This document shows positions 26,208 to 36,237 of a stretch of 64,000 nt of DNA, piece after piece (position 1 is the stretch's first letter; every line of letters begins with the position of its first letter). The notes under the pieces are model-generated. The model saw only the letters and a list, made by a program, of their open reading frames with translations. It was not told the origin of the DNA and did no database searches. Origin of the DNA: Gallibacterium faecale (GTDB taxonomy: Bacteria; Pseudomonadota; Gammaproteobacteria; Enterobacterales; Pasteurellaceae); NCBI RefSeq assembly GCF_027920745.1, contig NZ_JAQIBB010000001.1:62001-126000 (forward strand), written 5' to 3'. Both the position numbers and the translations under genes were made by a program.

Positions 26208-27116
26208 TTATAACGGAATACTAATAAAAAACACCAATAATACAGGCACTAATAAATTAATAATAAAGCCAAAACTTAACGCAAGGGGAACCGTTTCAAT
26301 CCCACCAGAACGTTGAATAATTGGTAAAGTGCAGTCTAAAGCAGTCGCGCCAGCTAAACCAACAGCAGTCGCACGATAATGACGCATAAAAAGAGGAATT
26401 AAAAATAAACTAGCCACTTCTCGTGATAGATCATTAAAAAAAGCAATACTGCCCCAGATTGGTCCCCAAGCATCATTTAGCAATACGCTAGAAAGAGAAT
26501 ACCACCCCATACCAGAAGAGACGGCTAATCCTTGTGTGATTGGCAGATTTAATGCCAAAGCAGCAATGATACCGCCAGCTAAAGAACTCACGGTAAAAAT
26601 GACAGAAATACCAATTCCATGTTTATTAAAAAAGACTTGGCGTAGGTTGATACCACTATTACGTAACTGAATTCCAACTAAGAAAATTAATACAATTAAT
26701 ACATAAGTGCTTGAACCATGCGGGATCAGGAAATAAGCCTTACTCAATAAGCCAAAAATAAACCCTACTACCACCATACTACACATCTTTGCAGAATCGA
26801 GGATCATTTTTAAACGTGAAGGCATATTTTTCGCTGATTTTAAGGTCGGTGCATGATAATAACGATCATATAGCCCTAGACTAGCAATATTTAATCCATG
26901 AATAATTAAGCTAAATACCGTCGCTTTAAATGCAATATTCGGTAAGGTTTGGGCAAGATTGTCTAATTGTCCTAAAGAACATCCCATCACAAATAAAATC
27001 AGATATAAAAGCACCATAATGCTTTTATTGGTCCAGTGAATAAATGTGACGTTGTTACTTTTTATTAAATATCCGAGAAATAAAGGTACTAATACAATCG
27101 CTAAACTTTCTAACAT
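26208..27116 (-). CDS. lysO: Lysine exporter LysO (YbjE) family protein
   Basis: Inner-membrane lysine/thialysine exporter family (DUF340). The 302-residue protein has about eight or nine hydrophobic segments, starting MLESLAIVLVPLFLGYLI, with LFVMGCSLGQLDNL early and the conserved VSSGMGWYSLSSVLLNDAWG then IAFFNDLSREVASLFLIPL toward the C terminus. Acidic Asp/Glu residues in these segments are those implicated in LysO transport. In E. coli lysO lies close to ybjD (with aqpZ between); here ybjD is the divergent neighbour, which supports orthology. The 153-base gap to ybjD holds both promoters. Confidence 0.9.
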   Translation of the reverse strand: MLESLAIVLVPLFLGYLIKSNNVTFIHWTNKSIMVLLYLILFVMGCSLGQLDNLAQTLPNIAFKATVFSLIIHGLNIASLGLYDRYYHAPTLKSAKNMPSRLKMILDSAKMCSMVVVGFIFGLLSKAYFLIPHGSSTYVLIVLIFLVGIQLRNSGINLRQVFFNKHGIGISVIFTVSSLAGGIIAALALNLPITQGLAVSSGMGWYSLSSVLLNDAWGPIWGSIAFFNDLSREVASLFLIPLFMRHYRATAVGLAGATALDCTLPIIQRSGGIETVPLALSFGFIINLLVPVLLVFFISIPL

Positions 27117-27269
27117 ATAAAGTAAAACTAGGGTAAAAATGACTGAAAGGCGACAATGTATCGGTTATTAATAGTAAATGTCAAATAAAAAAGTCGATAG
27201 AGCTAACTAAAATCAATGGGTGTGCTAAGATGTGACAAAAATAATATTAAGCATAAAGGATAGCATTTT

Positions 27270-28847
27270 ATGTATTTAAAGCAGATCGAAGTAGTCGGTT
27301 TTCGTGGTATTCATCGCTTATCTTTTCAATTACGTTCCAATATGGTGTTAATTGGAGAAAATGCGTGGGGGAAATCGAGTCTATTAGACCTATTAAGTTT
27401 AATCTTTAATAAAGAAGCAGAACCTTATCAATTTGTTGCCGATGATTTTTTTTATACTCTCAATGATGATGCTGTCAAAAAAATTTCCTCAATTAATCTG
27501 TTGTTTACATTTAGTGAATCAATACCAGAAGAATTACAACTACCACCACAACAATTTTTACGTCCAGTTGCCGTGCCTCATGAAGATGGTTTTTCTCGTA
27601 TTTATTTACGGGTATTTGGTGAACAACTTGCTTCAGGAGAAATTCAAACGATTTATTCGTTTATTGATGAACAGGGGAATGTGATTTCTTTAGAGCCAGC
27701 GCAACAAGCAAAATTGGTTAGCCGTTTAATTCAACGTCATACCGTTTATCGTTTCCGCGATGCTCGGTTAGCAAAACAGCCTTTTGATTTACAACCGATA
27801 AATTTTAGTAAAAATCTGACGCCTGAAATTATGGTATCTTTTGCCGCAGTAATGACCCTATTACGTTATTACTTTATTTTAGAACGCAAGCCACAACTGG
27901 CGATTGGCGATACCAGCGTATTATGGCAACAAGCGAAAAAATTAGCGGAACAATTACGCGTAGGTGATGAAAAATTAAGACGCTATTTCTTTGTTTATTT
28001 GGTCAAACACTTTTTACCTGATGATAAAACATTATTTTCTCAAGTAAGCAATCCGATCCTATTGTTTGAAGATCCAGAATCTCGCTTACATCCACGACTA
28101 ATGGCGATTATGTGGGAGCTATTAAGCTATATTCCATTACAACGTTTAGTTACAACCAATTCGGTTGAATTATTATCAAATGTGCCATTACATTCAATTT
28201 GCCGTTTAGTGCGTGGCGAAGAGCGGATTCAAGCCTATCAATTAGAACGACACGATTTGGGCAAAGTTGATTTACGCCGCTTAACTTTCCATATCCACTA
28301 TAACCGCAGTTTGGCACTGTTTTCCCGCGCTTGGATTTTTGTAGAAGGGGAAACCGAAGTTTGGATTCTAAATGAATTGGCTAAAGTGTTAGAGATTAAT
28401 TTAGAAAATGAAGGGATTCGTATTGTTGAGTTTGCACAATGCGGTATTAAGCCATTGATTAAATATGCAAATTTAATGGGTATAGCGTGGCATTTATTAA
28501 CCGATGGTGATGAAGCAGGTCGCAAATATGTCAGTATTGCTGAAGAATTACTTAGAGAAAATGAACACGCCACAGATAAAATTACGCCATTGCCAAAACG
28601 AGATATTGAACACTATTTTTATGACAATGGCTTTGAAGAGGTGTTTAAACATCTAGCGCGCTTACCAGAAAAATATAACTATTCAAAATCACAAATTATT
28701 CAACGGGCGATTCAAAATACCTCTAAGCCAGATTTAGCGTTAGCGATTGTAAAAGCGGTAAAACAGAGTGATAACCAATTAATTCCTGTATTATTTCGCC
28801 GTTTGTTTTCCAAAATGCTATTGATTGCCAAAGAACAAGGCGCATAA
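27270..28847 (+). CDS. ybjD: YbjD-like ATP-dependent endonuclease (OLD family, ABC ATPase plus TOPRIM)
   Basis: Predicted class 2-type OLD nuclease: an SMC/RecF-like ATPase joined to a TOPRIM nuclease. The 525-residue protein shows Walker A GENAWGKSSLLDLLSL (residues about 31-46), an ABC-type Walker B region LLFEDPESRLHPRLMAIMWE, and a C-terminal TOPRIM with FVEGETEVWILNELAK (catalytic Glu) and LLTDGDEAGRKYV (DxD). KQIEVVGFRGIHRL at the N terminus is typical. The E. coli orthologue YbjD lies in the same neighbourhood as LysO. OLD proteins are linked to DNA repair and phage exclusion, but YbjD itself has no firm role. No partner helicase (GajB-like) lies next to it. Confidence 0.9.
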   Translation: MYLKQIEVVGFRGIHRLSFQLRSNMVLIGENAWGKSSLLDLLSLIFNKEAEPYQFVADDFFYTLNDDAVKKISSINLLFTFSESIPEELQLPPQQFLRPVAVPHEDGFSRIYLRVFGEQLASGEIQTIYSFIDEQGNVISLEPAQQAKLVSRLIQRHTVYRFRDARLAKQPFDLQPINFSKNLTPEIMVSFAAVMTLLRYYFILERKPQLAIGDTSVLWQQAKKLAEQLRVGDEKLRRYFFVYLVKHFLPDDKTLFSQVSNPILLFEDPESRLHPRLMAIMWELLSYIPLQRLVTTNSVELLSNVPLHSICRLVRGEERIQAYQLERHDLGKVDLRRLTFHIHYNRSLALFSRAWIFVEGETEVWILNELAKVLEINLENEGIRIVEFAQCGIKPLIKYANLMGIAWHLLTDGDEAGRKYVSIAEELLRENEHATDKITPLPKRDIEHYFYDNGFEEVFKHLARLPEKYNYSKSQIIQRAIQNTSKPDLALAIVKAVKQSDNQLIPVLFRRLFSKMLLIAKEQGA

Positions 28848-28892
28848 AAATAAAAAATTTTACCCAATTTTTAGAGCAGTTTTGCTAGAATT

Positions 28893-28930
28893 AAAAGGAA
28901 AAGCCTGTGATTGCTTTTCCTTTTATCTTT
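28893..28930 (+). terminator. Terminator between ybjD and the adenine permease
   Basis: AAAAGGAAAAGC (28893-28904) and GCTTTTCCTTTT (28913-28924) form a perfect 12-base stem with an 8-base loop, followed by a T-rich tract. The GTG at 28907, in frame with the permease, lies in its loop and is therefore an unlikely start. Confidence 0.85.
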
Positions 28931-28954
28931 TCTTTATTTTACAGGTGTTTTTTT

Positions 28955-30262
28955 ATGCAAAATCAAAGCCTTTTAGCGAAATTTTTTCACTTGGAACAAC
29001 ATAACACCAACGTGAAAACAGAAATTATCGCTGGGATCACAACTTTCCTCACTATGGTCTATATCGTATTCGTCAACCCATCTATTTTAGGTGTGGCTGG
29101 AATGGATACAAAAGTCGTCTTTGTTACTACCTGCTTAATTGCTGCATTCGGTAGTATTTTTATGGGGTTATTCGCCAATTTACCAGTTGCCTTAGCGCCT
29201 GCAATGGGGCTCAATGCGTTCTTTGCTTATGTTGTAGTTAGTAAAATCGGCTTATCTTGGCAAGTCGGTATGGGAACAATTTTCTGGGGGGCTGTCGGTT
29301 TATTAGCTTTAACGCTATTCCAAATTCGTTACTGGTTAATTTCTTCAATTCCACTTAGCTTACGGGTGGGGATTACTGCGGGAATCGGTCTTTTCATCGC
29401 ATTAATGGGTTTCCACAATGCGGGTATTATTGTACCGAACCAAGCAACCTTAATGTCGTTAGGTGATCTTCATTCTCCAACCGTATTATTAGGAATTTTA
29501 GGCTTCTTTATTATTGTTATCTTAGCCTCTAAAAATATCCATGCGTCAGTCTTAATTTCGATTGTGGTAACAACAGTATTATCACTATTACTTGGTAAAA
29601 CCCAATTTCAAGGGGTCTTTTCTATGCCACCAAGTATCACTTCTGTCGTTGGACAAGTTGATTTAAGCGGTGCATTACGTGGTGATTTACTGGGGATTAT
29701 TTTCTCCTTTATGTTAGTAAATCTATTCGATTCTTCAGGTACATTATTGGGCGTAACCGATAAAGCAGGAATTAGTAATGCACAAGGGACTTTCCCGAAA
29801 ATGAAGCAAGCCTTGTATGTGGATAGTATCAGTTCGGTGACTGGGGCTTATCTAGGGACTTCATCAGTGACTGCCTATATTGAAAGTAGTGCAGGGGTTT
29901 CTGTTGGTGGTCGTACAGGCTTAACTGCCATTGTGGTTGGTATTTTATTCTTATTGGTGATCTTTATTTCGCCATTAGCCTCAATTGTACCGCCTTATGC
30001 GACAGCAGGCGCATTAATTTATGTTGGTATTCTGATGTCATCAATTTTAATTAAAGTGCGTTGGGATGATCTCACAGAAGCAACACCAGCATTTATTACT
30101 GCTGCGATGATGCCGTTTACTTATTCTATCACTGAAGGGATTGCGCTTGGCTTTATTAGCTACTGCATTATGAAGCTCTTTGCTGGTAAAGCAAAAGATG
30201 TCAGTGTTCCAGTGTGGTTAATTGCGGTATTATTCTTACTCAAAATTATCTTTATAGATTAA
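28955..30262 (+). CDS. Adenine/guanine/hypoxanthine permease, NCS2 (AzgA) family
   Basis: Inner-membrane purine base:proton symporter. The 435-residue product from ATG 28955 begins MQNQSLLAKFFHL, then VKTEIIAGITTFLTMVYIVFVNP, the AzgA-type N terminus. Other marks are ALAPAMGLNAFFAYVVV (TM3), FMLVNLFDSSGTLLGVTDKAG and GTSSVTAYIESSAGVSVGGRTGLTA with the substrate-binding Glu and Ser residues. About 13 hydrophobic segments are visible. The E. coli family members (AdeP, AdeQ, GhxP, GhxQ) differ in substrate, and I cannot decide between them. It follows its own upstream terminator and is nine bases before the DsrE gene, so the two may be co-transcribed. Confidence 0.9.
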   Translation: MQNQSLLAKFFHLEQHNTNVKTEIIAGITTFLTMVYIVFVNPSILGVAGMDTKVVFVTTCLIAAFGSIFMGLFANLPVALAPAMGLNAFFAYVVVSKIGLSWQVGMGTIFWGAVGLLALTLFQIRYWLISSIPLSLRVGITAGIGLFIALMGFHNAGIIVPNQATLMSLGDLHSPTVLLGILGFFIIVILASKNIHASVLISIVVTTVLSLLLGKTQFQGVFSMPPSITSVVGQVDLSGALRGDLLGIIFSFMLVNLFDSSGTLLGVTDKAGISNAQGTFPKMKQALYVDSISSVTGAYLGTSSVTAYIESSAGVSVGGRTGLTAIVVGILFLLVIFISPLASIVPPYATAGALIYVGILMSSILIKVRWDDLTEATPAFITAAMMPFTYSITEGIALGFISYCIMKLFAGKAKDVSVPVWLIAVLFLLKIIFID

Positions 30263-30271
30263 GGATTTATC

Positions 30272-30628
30272 ATGCAAAAACTACTTTATATCTTAAATGA
30301 TTCGCCATATAGCGGAGAAAAAACCTTTAACGCTTTACGTTTTGCGTTAGCGTTAAAAGAAGAACACGCTAAAGAAGTAGAAATGAAAATTTTCTGCTTT
30401 TCTGATGCGGTATTGTCTGGATTAAAAGGACAAAATCCGAAAGAGGGGGCGAATGTTCAAGAACTATTGAGTATTTTGACTGGATTAGGGGTAGAAGTAA
30501 AACTTTGTACCACTTGTACTAATGCGCGAGCCGTATCTCAACACCCTTTAATTGATGGTGTTACTCTAGGTACATTAGCCGATGTGGCTGAATGGACACT
30601 CTGGGCAGACAAAGTCCTCACTTTCTAA
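30272..30628 (+). CDS. DsrE family protein (YchN-like)
   Basis: 118-residue DsrE/DsrF-like fold protein: MQKLLYILNDSPYSGEKTFNALRFALAL at the N terminus, a central KIFCFSDAV strand, then GVEVKLCTTCTNAR with a C-x2-C pair and a final LADVAEWTLWADKVLTF. The layout matches E. coli YchN, a hexameric protein of the sulphur-relay-like superfamily. The Cys residues could take part in persulphide transfer, but no Tus/Dsr partners are nearby, so the role is unknown. It starts nine bases after the purine permease and is closed by a terminator before recB. Confidence 0.85.
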   Translation: MQKLLYILNDSPYSGEKTFNALRFALALKEEHAKEVEMKIFCFSDAVLSGLKGQNPKEGANVQELLSILTGLGVEVKLCTTCTNARAVSQHPLIDGVTLGTLADVAEWTLWADKVLTF

Positions 30629-30640
30629 TTAAGCAAATCG

Positions 30641-30670
30641 AACGCCGATTCAACCAAATCGGCGTTTTTC
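30641..30670 (+). terminator. Terminator before recB
   Basis: AACGCCGATT (30641-30650) and AATCGGCGTT (30657-30666) pair perfectly around a 6-base loop and are followed by a T-run. It ends the permease-DsrE transcript 20 bases before recB. Confidence 0.9.
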
Positions 30671-30690
30671 TCTCTAAAAAGACAAAGCTA

Positions 30691-33600
30691 ATGAATACAC
30701 AATTAAATCCAATTACCTTACCACTGGCACAAAATAATGTGATTGAAGCATCTGCGGGAACGGGCAAAACCTACACCATGGTGACGCTATATCTACGTTT
30801 ATTACTACAAGCTGGGGAAAATAATTTTCCTACCGCATTAGATATTGAACAGATCTTAGTCGTTACCTTTACTAAAGATGCAACAAAAGAGTTGCGTCAG
30901 CGGATTAATCAACGTATTCAGGCTTGGTTAAAACAATTACAACAATATCAACAACATCAAGATCCAGATAAATTAGACGATCCAGAATTACAAAAATTAT
31001 TACCTTATATCGAAGCGAATTTAGAATTAGCGATTCAACGTTTACATTTTGCTGCACAATATATTGATCGTGCTGCGATTTTTACTATTCACGGTTTCTG
31101 CCAACGGATGTTACAACAATATGCGTTTGATTCAGGGCTTTCTTTTAACGTTGAGGTGAATAACAGCGATAAAAAATTACTACAACAGTTAAACTACCAA
31201 TTATGGCGAGAGCAGTTTTATTCTCTTTCTGAAGCAGAAGCGCAACTAATCAGCGATATTTTTAAATCACCCGATGAGCTATTAAATTCAATAAGTAGTT
31301 TATTAGCGGGGAATATGCCACGCATTAACGCAACCTTACCATTTAGCGATTTATCAGCAGGTATTGCCTATTATCAACAACAAATTGCTTTTTTAGATCA
31401 GCTTGAAGCACAACAACTCTCTGATTTCACGCAATGGTTTGCTGAATATGGTGAGAATTTACAAAAAAATAGTGTGAAGGCAGTGCAGACGTATTTGGAT
31501 ACAGATTTTTCCACGTTAAATATCAAAGCTCGTTTAGAACGCTTAGAAAAATTAACCAAATTGAAATTTTATGCCAAAAAGGAACAAGAATTCCCATTGT
31601 TAATCCACGAATTACAGCGTTTTTTCAACGGATTTTCATTAAAAGCTTATCAAGAAAGTATGAATTATCTGTATGTAAAACTGCTACGTGACCACTTTTT
31701 TGCTTATCAAGATCAGCATAACAATATTGATTTTAACGATTTATTACGTTTATTACGTGATGCGTTACTAAAACAACAAGGGATGAAATTAATTCAATTT
31801 ATCCGCCAGCAATATCCATTTGCGATGATTGATGAGTTTCAGGATACCGACCCAATTCAGCTTACGATTTTTGAGAAAATTTATTTATCTGCAACGCCAG
31901 ATCAGCAACCAACAGGATTTACGGTAATCGGTGATCCAAAACAGGCAATTTATCGTTTCCGAGGAGCAGATATTTTTACTTATTTGTCAGTAATGGCTCA
32001 AGATCAAGCCAACAGGATAGAAAATATCTATACCTTACAACACAATTACCGTTCCTCTAAAGGTTTAATTACCAGTTTGAATTCACTATTTGCCCAAGCG
32101 AAAAATCCTTTTTTTCTGCCTGAAATTCAATTTCCTTTAATTGAAGCCCATCAGCAAGGCAGTTTAACGATTAAGCAAACTAAGCAAAAAGCATGGCAAA
32201 TTTTGCAATTAGATCATGAAACCAAAAAGAAAGAAGCGTATCAGCTTGCGGTGGCGGAATTATTTGCTTGCCATATTCAACAATTATTAAAAGCAGCAGA
32301 GCAGCAGCAAGCGCTGTTTATTGAAGATACCGAACCACAAAATTCACGGGTAGTCGAAGCCAAAGATATTGCTATTTTGGTGAGAGATCGTTTTGAAAGT
32401 CAGATTATTCGCACCGCCTTAGCGAAAAAGGGGATCGCCTCTGTCTATTTATCAGAAAAAGAGAGTGTGTTTAATAGCCCCGTTGCTCAAGAGTTGTTAT
32501 TGATTTTACAAGCGTGCGTTACTCCGTTTAAACAACGTGCGGTGCTTTCTGCACTCGGGACAACATTATGGGGATTAACCGCACCACAAATTTACCAATT
32601 AAAAGAAGATGAAATTGCATGGGCAGATCTAATTGAACGTTTGTTGCAATATCATCAAATTTGGCAAAATCAAGGAATTTTGCCGATGTTATATCGCTTA
32701 TTTCAAACAGAAATGCTGCCACAGCGTTTGCAGCAATTTGCTTTAGGTGAACGCTATTTAGTGGATCTATTACATTTAAGCGAATTATTGCAACAAGCGA
32801 TGAATCAGCAACAGAATGAAGAAGCGCTACTCAACTGGTATCAACAACAATTAACTGGGCAGACGGACAATGATGAAAATCGCTTACGTTTGGAGCGTGA
32901 ACAAAATGTAGTAAAAATTATCACAATCCATAAATCAAAGGGATTAGAATTCCCGATTGTTGGGCTGCCTTTTATTTTGACGAAAAAAACAAATCGGCGT
33001 AATGATAGTGCTTTTTATCATAATGCGGAAAAACAGCTAATTTGGGATATTCGCAATGAGCATTCGCAACAAATTATGTTGGAAAATAATGCAGAGGAGA
33101 TGCGTTTATTGTACGTCGCATTAACGCGTGCCAAATACCAACTGATTGTTGGCGTACCGCAGCAAATTGCTTACAAAGAAAAGGACGAACCGAGTGGATT
33201 AAATGCACTCGATTATTTATTGATCCAAGGCGAAAATAACGCTTTTACCTCAAGTATGCAATACAGTGACTTATTTGATCGTGCTTTATCGCCAGAACAT
33301 TGGCAATTAAGTCGTGCAGATGATTTACCGACAGAAGATGACTGGCGACCAAGTTTGTCTTATCCTCAAACATTAACTGTTCGCCAATTTAAGCAAAATG
33401 TAGAAAAAAATTGGCTAGTAACGAGCTTCACTGGGTTACAAGCAAAATTACAAGCGATTTATGCTGATCATTTCAGTGATATGATGCAAGACCATTTAGA
33501 TCGAGATATGGAGGTGGATTTAGCGGATAATCCTGTTATTGATCTAACGCAGCAAATCAATCGCTATTATCCAGCTGGTTTTTCGCCGTTTGATTTTCCA

Positions 33601-34290
33601 AAAGGGGCGAGTGTTGGGTCTGGTCTGCATAGTTATTTAGAAAAAGCAGATTTTAGCCAGCCAGTTACACCTGAATCATTAACGCCAATTTGCCAATATT
33701 TAAATTTAACCGCAGAATGGATTACGCCATTGCAAACGTGGCTAACTCACATTTTTTCTCAATCATTACCGCAATTAGGCGCATTACAACAGATTAACCG
33801 CAAAGATAGGCTTACCGAATTACAGTTTTATCTAAAACTAGGCAATCTGTTTAATAACCAACAATTTAATCAATTATTGCATCAATATCATCCACTATAC
33901 GACCAACATTACCCAATACGTGTCGATGAAATTAGAGGCTTTATTCGAGGGTTTATTGATGTGGTGATTCGCCAAGATAACAAATATTATATTATTGATT
34001 ATAAAAGTAATTTTTTAGGGGCAGATTTAAGCTGTTATCAACAGGAACAGCTTAAAAAAGTTATCTCCGCACAACGTTATGATTTACAGTATTTGATTTA
34101 TACATTAGCAGTACACCGTTACCTGAAATTACATGATCCTGCTTACCAATATGAAACCCATTTTGGTGGGGTGTTTTATCTGTTTTTACGCGGGATGGCA
34201 TTACCAGATAACCCACAACAAACAGGAGTTTTCTTTACTAAACCATCAACTGCCTTAATTGAAAAACTTGACCAATTATGGGGTGAATAA
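30691..34290 (+). CDS. recB: Exodeoxyribonuclease V beta subunit RecB
   Basis: 3'-5' helicase and nuclease subunit of RecBCD, for double-strand break repair. From ATG 30691 the product is 1199 residues, normal for Pasteurellaceae. Walker A lies in IEASAGTGKTYTMVTLYLRL (about residues 18-37), motif Ia around VVTFTKDATKELRQRI, motif II in FAMIDEFQDTDPIQL, VIGDPKQAIYRFRGADIF, and motif VI in MRLLYVALTRAKYQ. The C-terminal RecB nuclease is intact: GFIRGFIDVVIRQDNKYYII then DYKSNFLG (Asp, Asp, Lys triad). The start has no strong ribosome site. It overlaps recD by one base (TAATG). recC is not in this window; in several Pasteurellaceae it lies elsewhere. Confidence 0.97.
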   Translation: MNTQLNPITLPLAQNNVIEASAGTGKTYTMVTLYLRLLLQAGENNFPTALDIEQILVVTFTKDATKELRQRINQRIQAWLKQLQQYQQHQDPDKLDDPELQKLLPYIEANLELAIQRLHFAAQYIDRAAIFTIHGFCQRMLQQYAFDSGLSFNVEVNNSDKKLLQQLNYQLWREQFYSLSEAEAQLISDIFKSPDELLNSISSLLAGNMPRINATLPFSDLSAGIAYYQQQIAFLDQLEAQQLSDFTQWFAEYGENLQKNSVKAVQTYLDTDFSTLNIKARLERLEKLTKLKFYAKKEQEFPLLIHELQRFFNGFSLKAYQESMNYLYVKLLRDHFFAYQDQHNNIDFNDLLRLLRDALLKQQGMKLIQFIRQQYPFAMIDEFQDTDPIQLTIFEKIYLSATPDQQPTGFTVIGDPKQAIYRFRGADIFTYLSVMAQDQANRIENIYTLQHNYRSSKGLITSLNSLFAQAKNPFFLPEIQFPLIEAHQQGSLTIKQTKQKAWQILQLDHETKKKEAYQLAVAELFACHIQQLLKAAEQQQALFIEDTEPQNSRVVEAKDIAILVRDRFESQIIRTALAKKGIASVYLSEKESVFNSPVAQELLLILQACVTPFKQRAVLSALGTTLWGLTAPQIYQLKEDEIAWADLIERLLQYHQIWQNQGILPMLYRLFQTEMLPQRLQQFALGERYLVDLLHLSELLQQAMNQQQNEEALLNWYQQQLTGQTDNDENRLRLEREQNVVKIITIHKSKGLEFPIVGLPFILTKKTNRRNDSAFYHNAEKQLIWDIRNEHSQQIMLENNAEEMRLLYVALTRAKYQLIVGVPQQIAYKEKDEPSGLNALDYLLIQGENNAFTSSMQYSDLFDRALSPEHWQLSRADDLPTEDDWRPSLSYPQTLTVRQFKQNVEKNWLVTSFTGLQAKLQAIYADHFSDMMQDHLDRDMEVDLADNPVIDLTQQINRYYPAGFSPFDFPKGASVGSGLHSYLEKADFSQPVTPESLTPICQYLNLTAEWITPLQTWLTHIFSQSLPQLGALQQINRKDRLTELQFYLKLGNLFNNQQFNQLLHQYHPLYDQHYPIRVDEIRGFIRGFIDVVIRQDNKYYIIDYKSNFLGADLSCYQQEQLKKVISAQRYDLQYLIYTLAVHRYLKLHDPAYQYETHFGGVFYLFLRGMALPDNPQQTGVFFTKPSTALIEKLDQLWGE

Positions 34291-36236
34291 TGCTGACGCT
34301 TTTACAACAGTTACGTGATCAAGCGGTGATTGAAAATATTGATTACTATTTTGCCAAATTAATTGCCCAACAAGGACAACATTTAAGCAAACAGACGAAT
34401 GATTTAGCCTGTTTTCTGGCTGCACAATTAAGTTTTTTGCATCAAAAAGGGCATAGCTGTTTATGGTTGGACGAACGCTTATTGACCAATCCATTTGAAT
34501 TACAAGCTGTACCTGAATTTTCTGCCGTAATACAAGAATTACACCACTTATTACCTGAAACAGTAGCGCAGTGGCCAACATTACTACGCCAGCATCCTGC
34601 TTTTTCTCTATTTTCCATAACCGCAGAAAATGTTGCTCCAATCATATTACGCCAATTTAATTCACATTTTGCGCTCTATCTCCATCGCATTGGGCAAGAT
34701 GAATATTATATTGCACAACGTTTAAGCCAAATTAAAACCTTTAGCTATACCCCAGCACTATTGCAAGAGATTAAAACTATCTTAGCCACGCTTTTTGCCG
34801 AGAATCAATCAACACCTGATTGGCAAAAAATTGCTGTTGCAACGGCTTTTTCCCGTTCAATTACCTTTATTTCTGGTGGACCGGGTACAGGAAAAACCAC
34901 CACAGTAGCAAAACTGTTGTTAGGGTTACAATGGTTACAACAATTACAAGGGTTACCGCCATTATCAATCCGTTTAGCTGCGCCAACGGGGAAAGCGGCA
35001 ACCCGGCTGACAGAATCTCTACATCAAGCGGTAAAACAGATTGCATTGCCAGTTACCCTTACCACAAATTTACCGCAAGAGGCGGCGACCATTCACCGTT
35101 TATTAGGTATGCGTCCAAATACGCAACCGACTTATCATCAACAGCGTCCATTAAATATTGATGTATTGGTCATTGATGAAGCTTCGATGATTAATTTATC
35201 GTTGATGGCGACATTATTGCGAGGAGTACATCCTGAAACCAGATTGATTTTTTTAGGGGATAAAGACCAGTTGGCATCTGTGGAAGCTGGGTCGATTATG
35301 GTGGAATTAGGGCAGTTCTTACAGTTTGATTATAGTCCGCAGCAGAGCGACTATTTAGCTCAAGTATGTACAGAGCAATTACCACAAGCCGTCCAGAATA
35401 ACTTTATTCGCGATAGTTTGTGCCATTTGCAGCACAGCTACCGATTTAAAGCGGATACGGGAATTGGTCAATTAGCAAGATTAGTGAATCAACGTCAAGC
35501 AGAGCAGAGTTGGCAGCTTTTTTCCCATTATCCAGATATTCAAGCATTGCCTTTAACAACGGATTGTCCGCCGAACATGGCTAACACAGCCAACCAAGAG
35601 ATAATTCGCTTTGCGGTTAATCTGTATCAAGACTATTTTAATTTTGTACGCCAGCAGACAACATGGCATTTAGCCGAGATCGAAACGGCATTTACGCTAT
35701 TTAAACGTTGTCGTCTATTAAGTGCATTGCGGACAGGATTATTTGGTGTAGAGCAGCTTAATCAGCAAATTGCAGACGCGTTGCGTCAACAAAAACAGAT
35801 CGATTTTCGCCTTAGTCATGAATGGTATTTAGGTAAACCGGTCATTGTTTTGCAGAACGATCATAATATTCGCTTGTTTAATGGGGATATTGGTTTAGTG
35901 CTGCCGGATAGTTCGGGCAATTTAAAAGTATGGTTTGAAACGGAACAAGGCTTTCGTGATGTATTATCGAGTCGGGTGCCAAGTGTTGAGCCAGCGTATG
36001 TGATGACTGTACATAAATCGCAAGGTTCGGAATTTGAACATACTGTATTAGTGCTGCCACAGGAGTATAATTCGTTGTTAAGCAAAGAACTTATTTATAC
36101 CGCCATTACCCGAGCAAAACGTTATTTTAGTGTATTTTGTAATGAAAATATTTGGCTAATGGCAGTACGTAATCAGACAATCCGTCACAGTGGATTAGCT
36201 GAACAAATTAAGCAATATTTTAATCAGGAGGAATAA
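34290..36236 (+). CDS. recD: Exodeoxyribonuclease V alpha subunit RecD
   Basis: 5'-3' SF1B helicase subunit of RecBCD. The 648-residue protein has Walker A in FISGGPGTGKTTTVAKLLLG (about residues 190-209), motif Ia LAAPTGKAATRLTESL, motif II VLVIDEASMINLSLMATLL, motif III LIFLGDKDQLASVEAGS, and the C-terminal motifs VMTVHKSQGSEFEHTVLVLP and LIYTAITRAKRYFSV. The N-terminal roughly 150 residues form the RecB-contacting domain. Its start codon overlaps the recB stop (TAATG), implying translational coupling and equal stoichiometry. gloB follows after one base. Confidence 0.97.
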   Translation: MLTLLQQLRDQAVIENIDYYFAKLIAQQGQHLSKQTNDLACFLAAQLSFLHQKGHSCLWLDERLLTNPFELQAVPEFSAVIQELHHLLPETVAQWPTLLRQHPAFSLFSITAENVAPIILRQFNSHFALYLHRIGQDEYYIAQRLSQIKTFSYTPALLQEIKTILATLFAENQSTPDWQKIAVATAFSRSITFISGGPGTGKTTTVAKLLLGLQWLQQLQGLPPLSIRLAAPTGKAATRLTESLHQAVKQIALPVTLTTNLPQEAATIHRLLGMRPNTQPTYHQQRPLNIDVLVIDEASMINLSLMATLLRGVHPETRLIFLGDKDQLASVEAGSIMVELGQFLQFDYSPQQSDYLAQVCTEQLPQAVQNNFIRDSLCHLQHSYRFKADTGIGQLARLVNQRQAEQSWQLFSHYPDIQALPLTTDCPPNMANTANQEIIRFAVNLYQDYFNFVRQQTTWHLAEIETAFTLFKRCRLLSALRTGLFGVEQLNQQIADALRQQKQIDFRLSHEWYLGKPVIVLQNDHNIRLFNGDIGLVLPDSSGNLKVWFETEQGFRDVLSSRVPSVEPAYVMTVHKSQGSEFEHTVLVLPQEYNSLLSKELIYTAITRAKRYFSVFCNENIWLMAVRNQTIRHSGLAEQIKQYFNQEE

Positions 36237-36237
36237 G

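Noticed and set aside
27270..28847. YbjD as part of a Gabija-like defence system
   Set aside because: There is no UvrD-like GajB partner next to it, and the lysO-ybjD neighbourhood is conserved in enterics, so it looks like a core gene.
28907..28955. Upstream GTG start for the purine permease
   Set aside because: The GTG at 28907 lies in the loop of a perfect 12-base terminator hairpin; the AzgA-type N terminus begins at ATG 28955.
30592..30690. recB start upstream at 30592
   Set aside because: It would overlap the DsrE gene in another frame and include the terminator at 30641; the RecB homology begins at about 30691.
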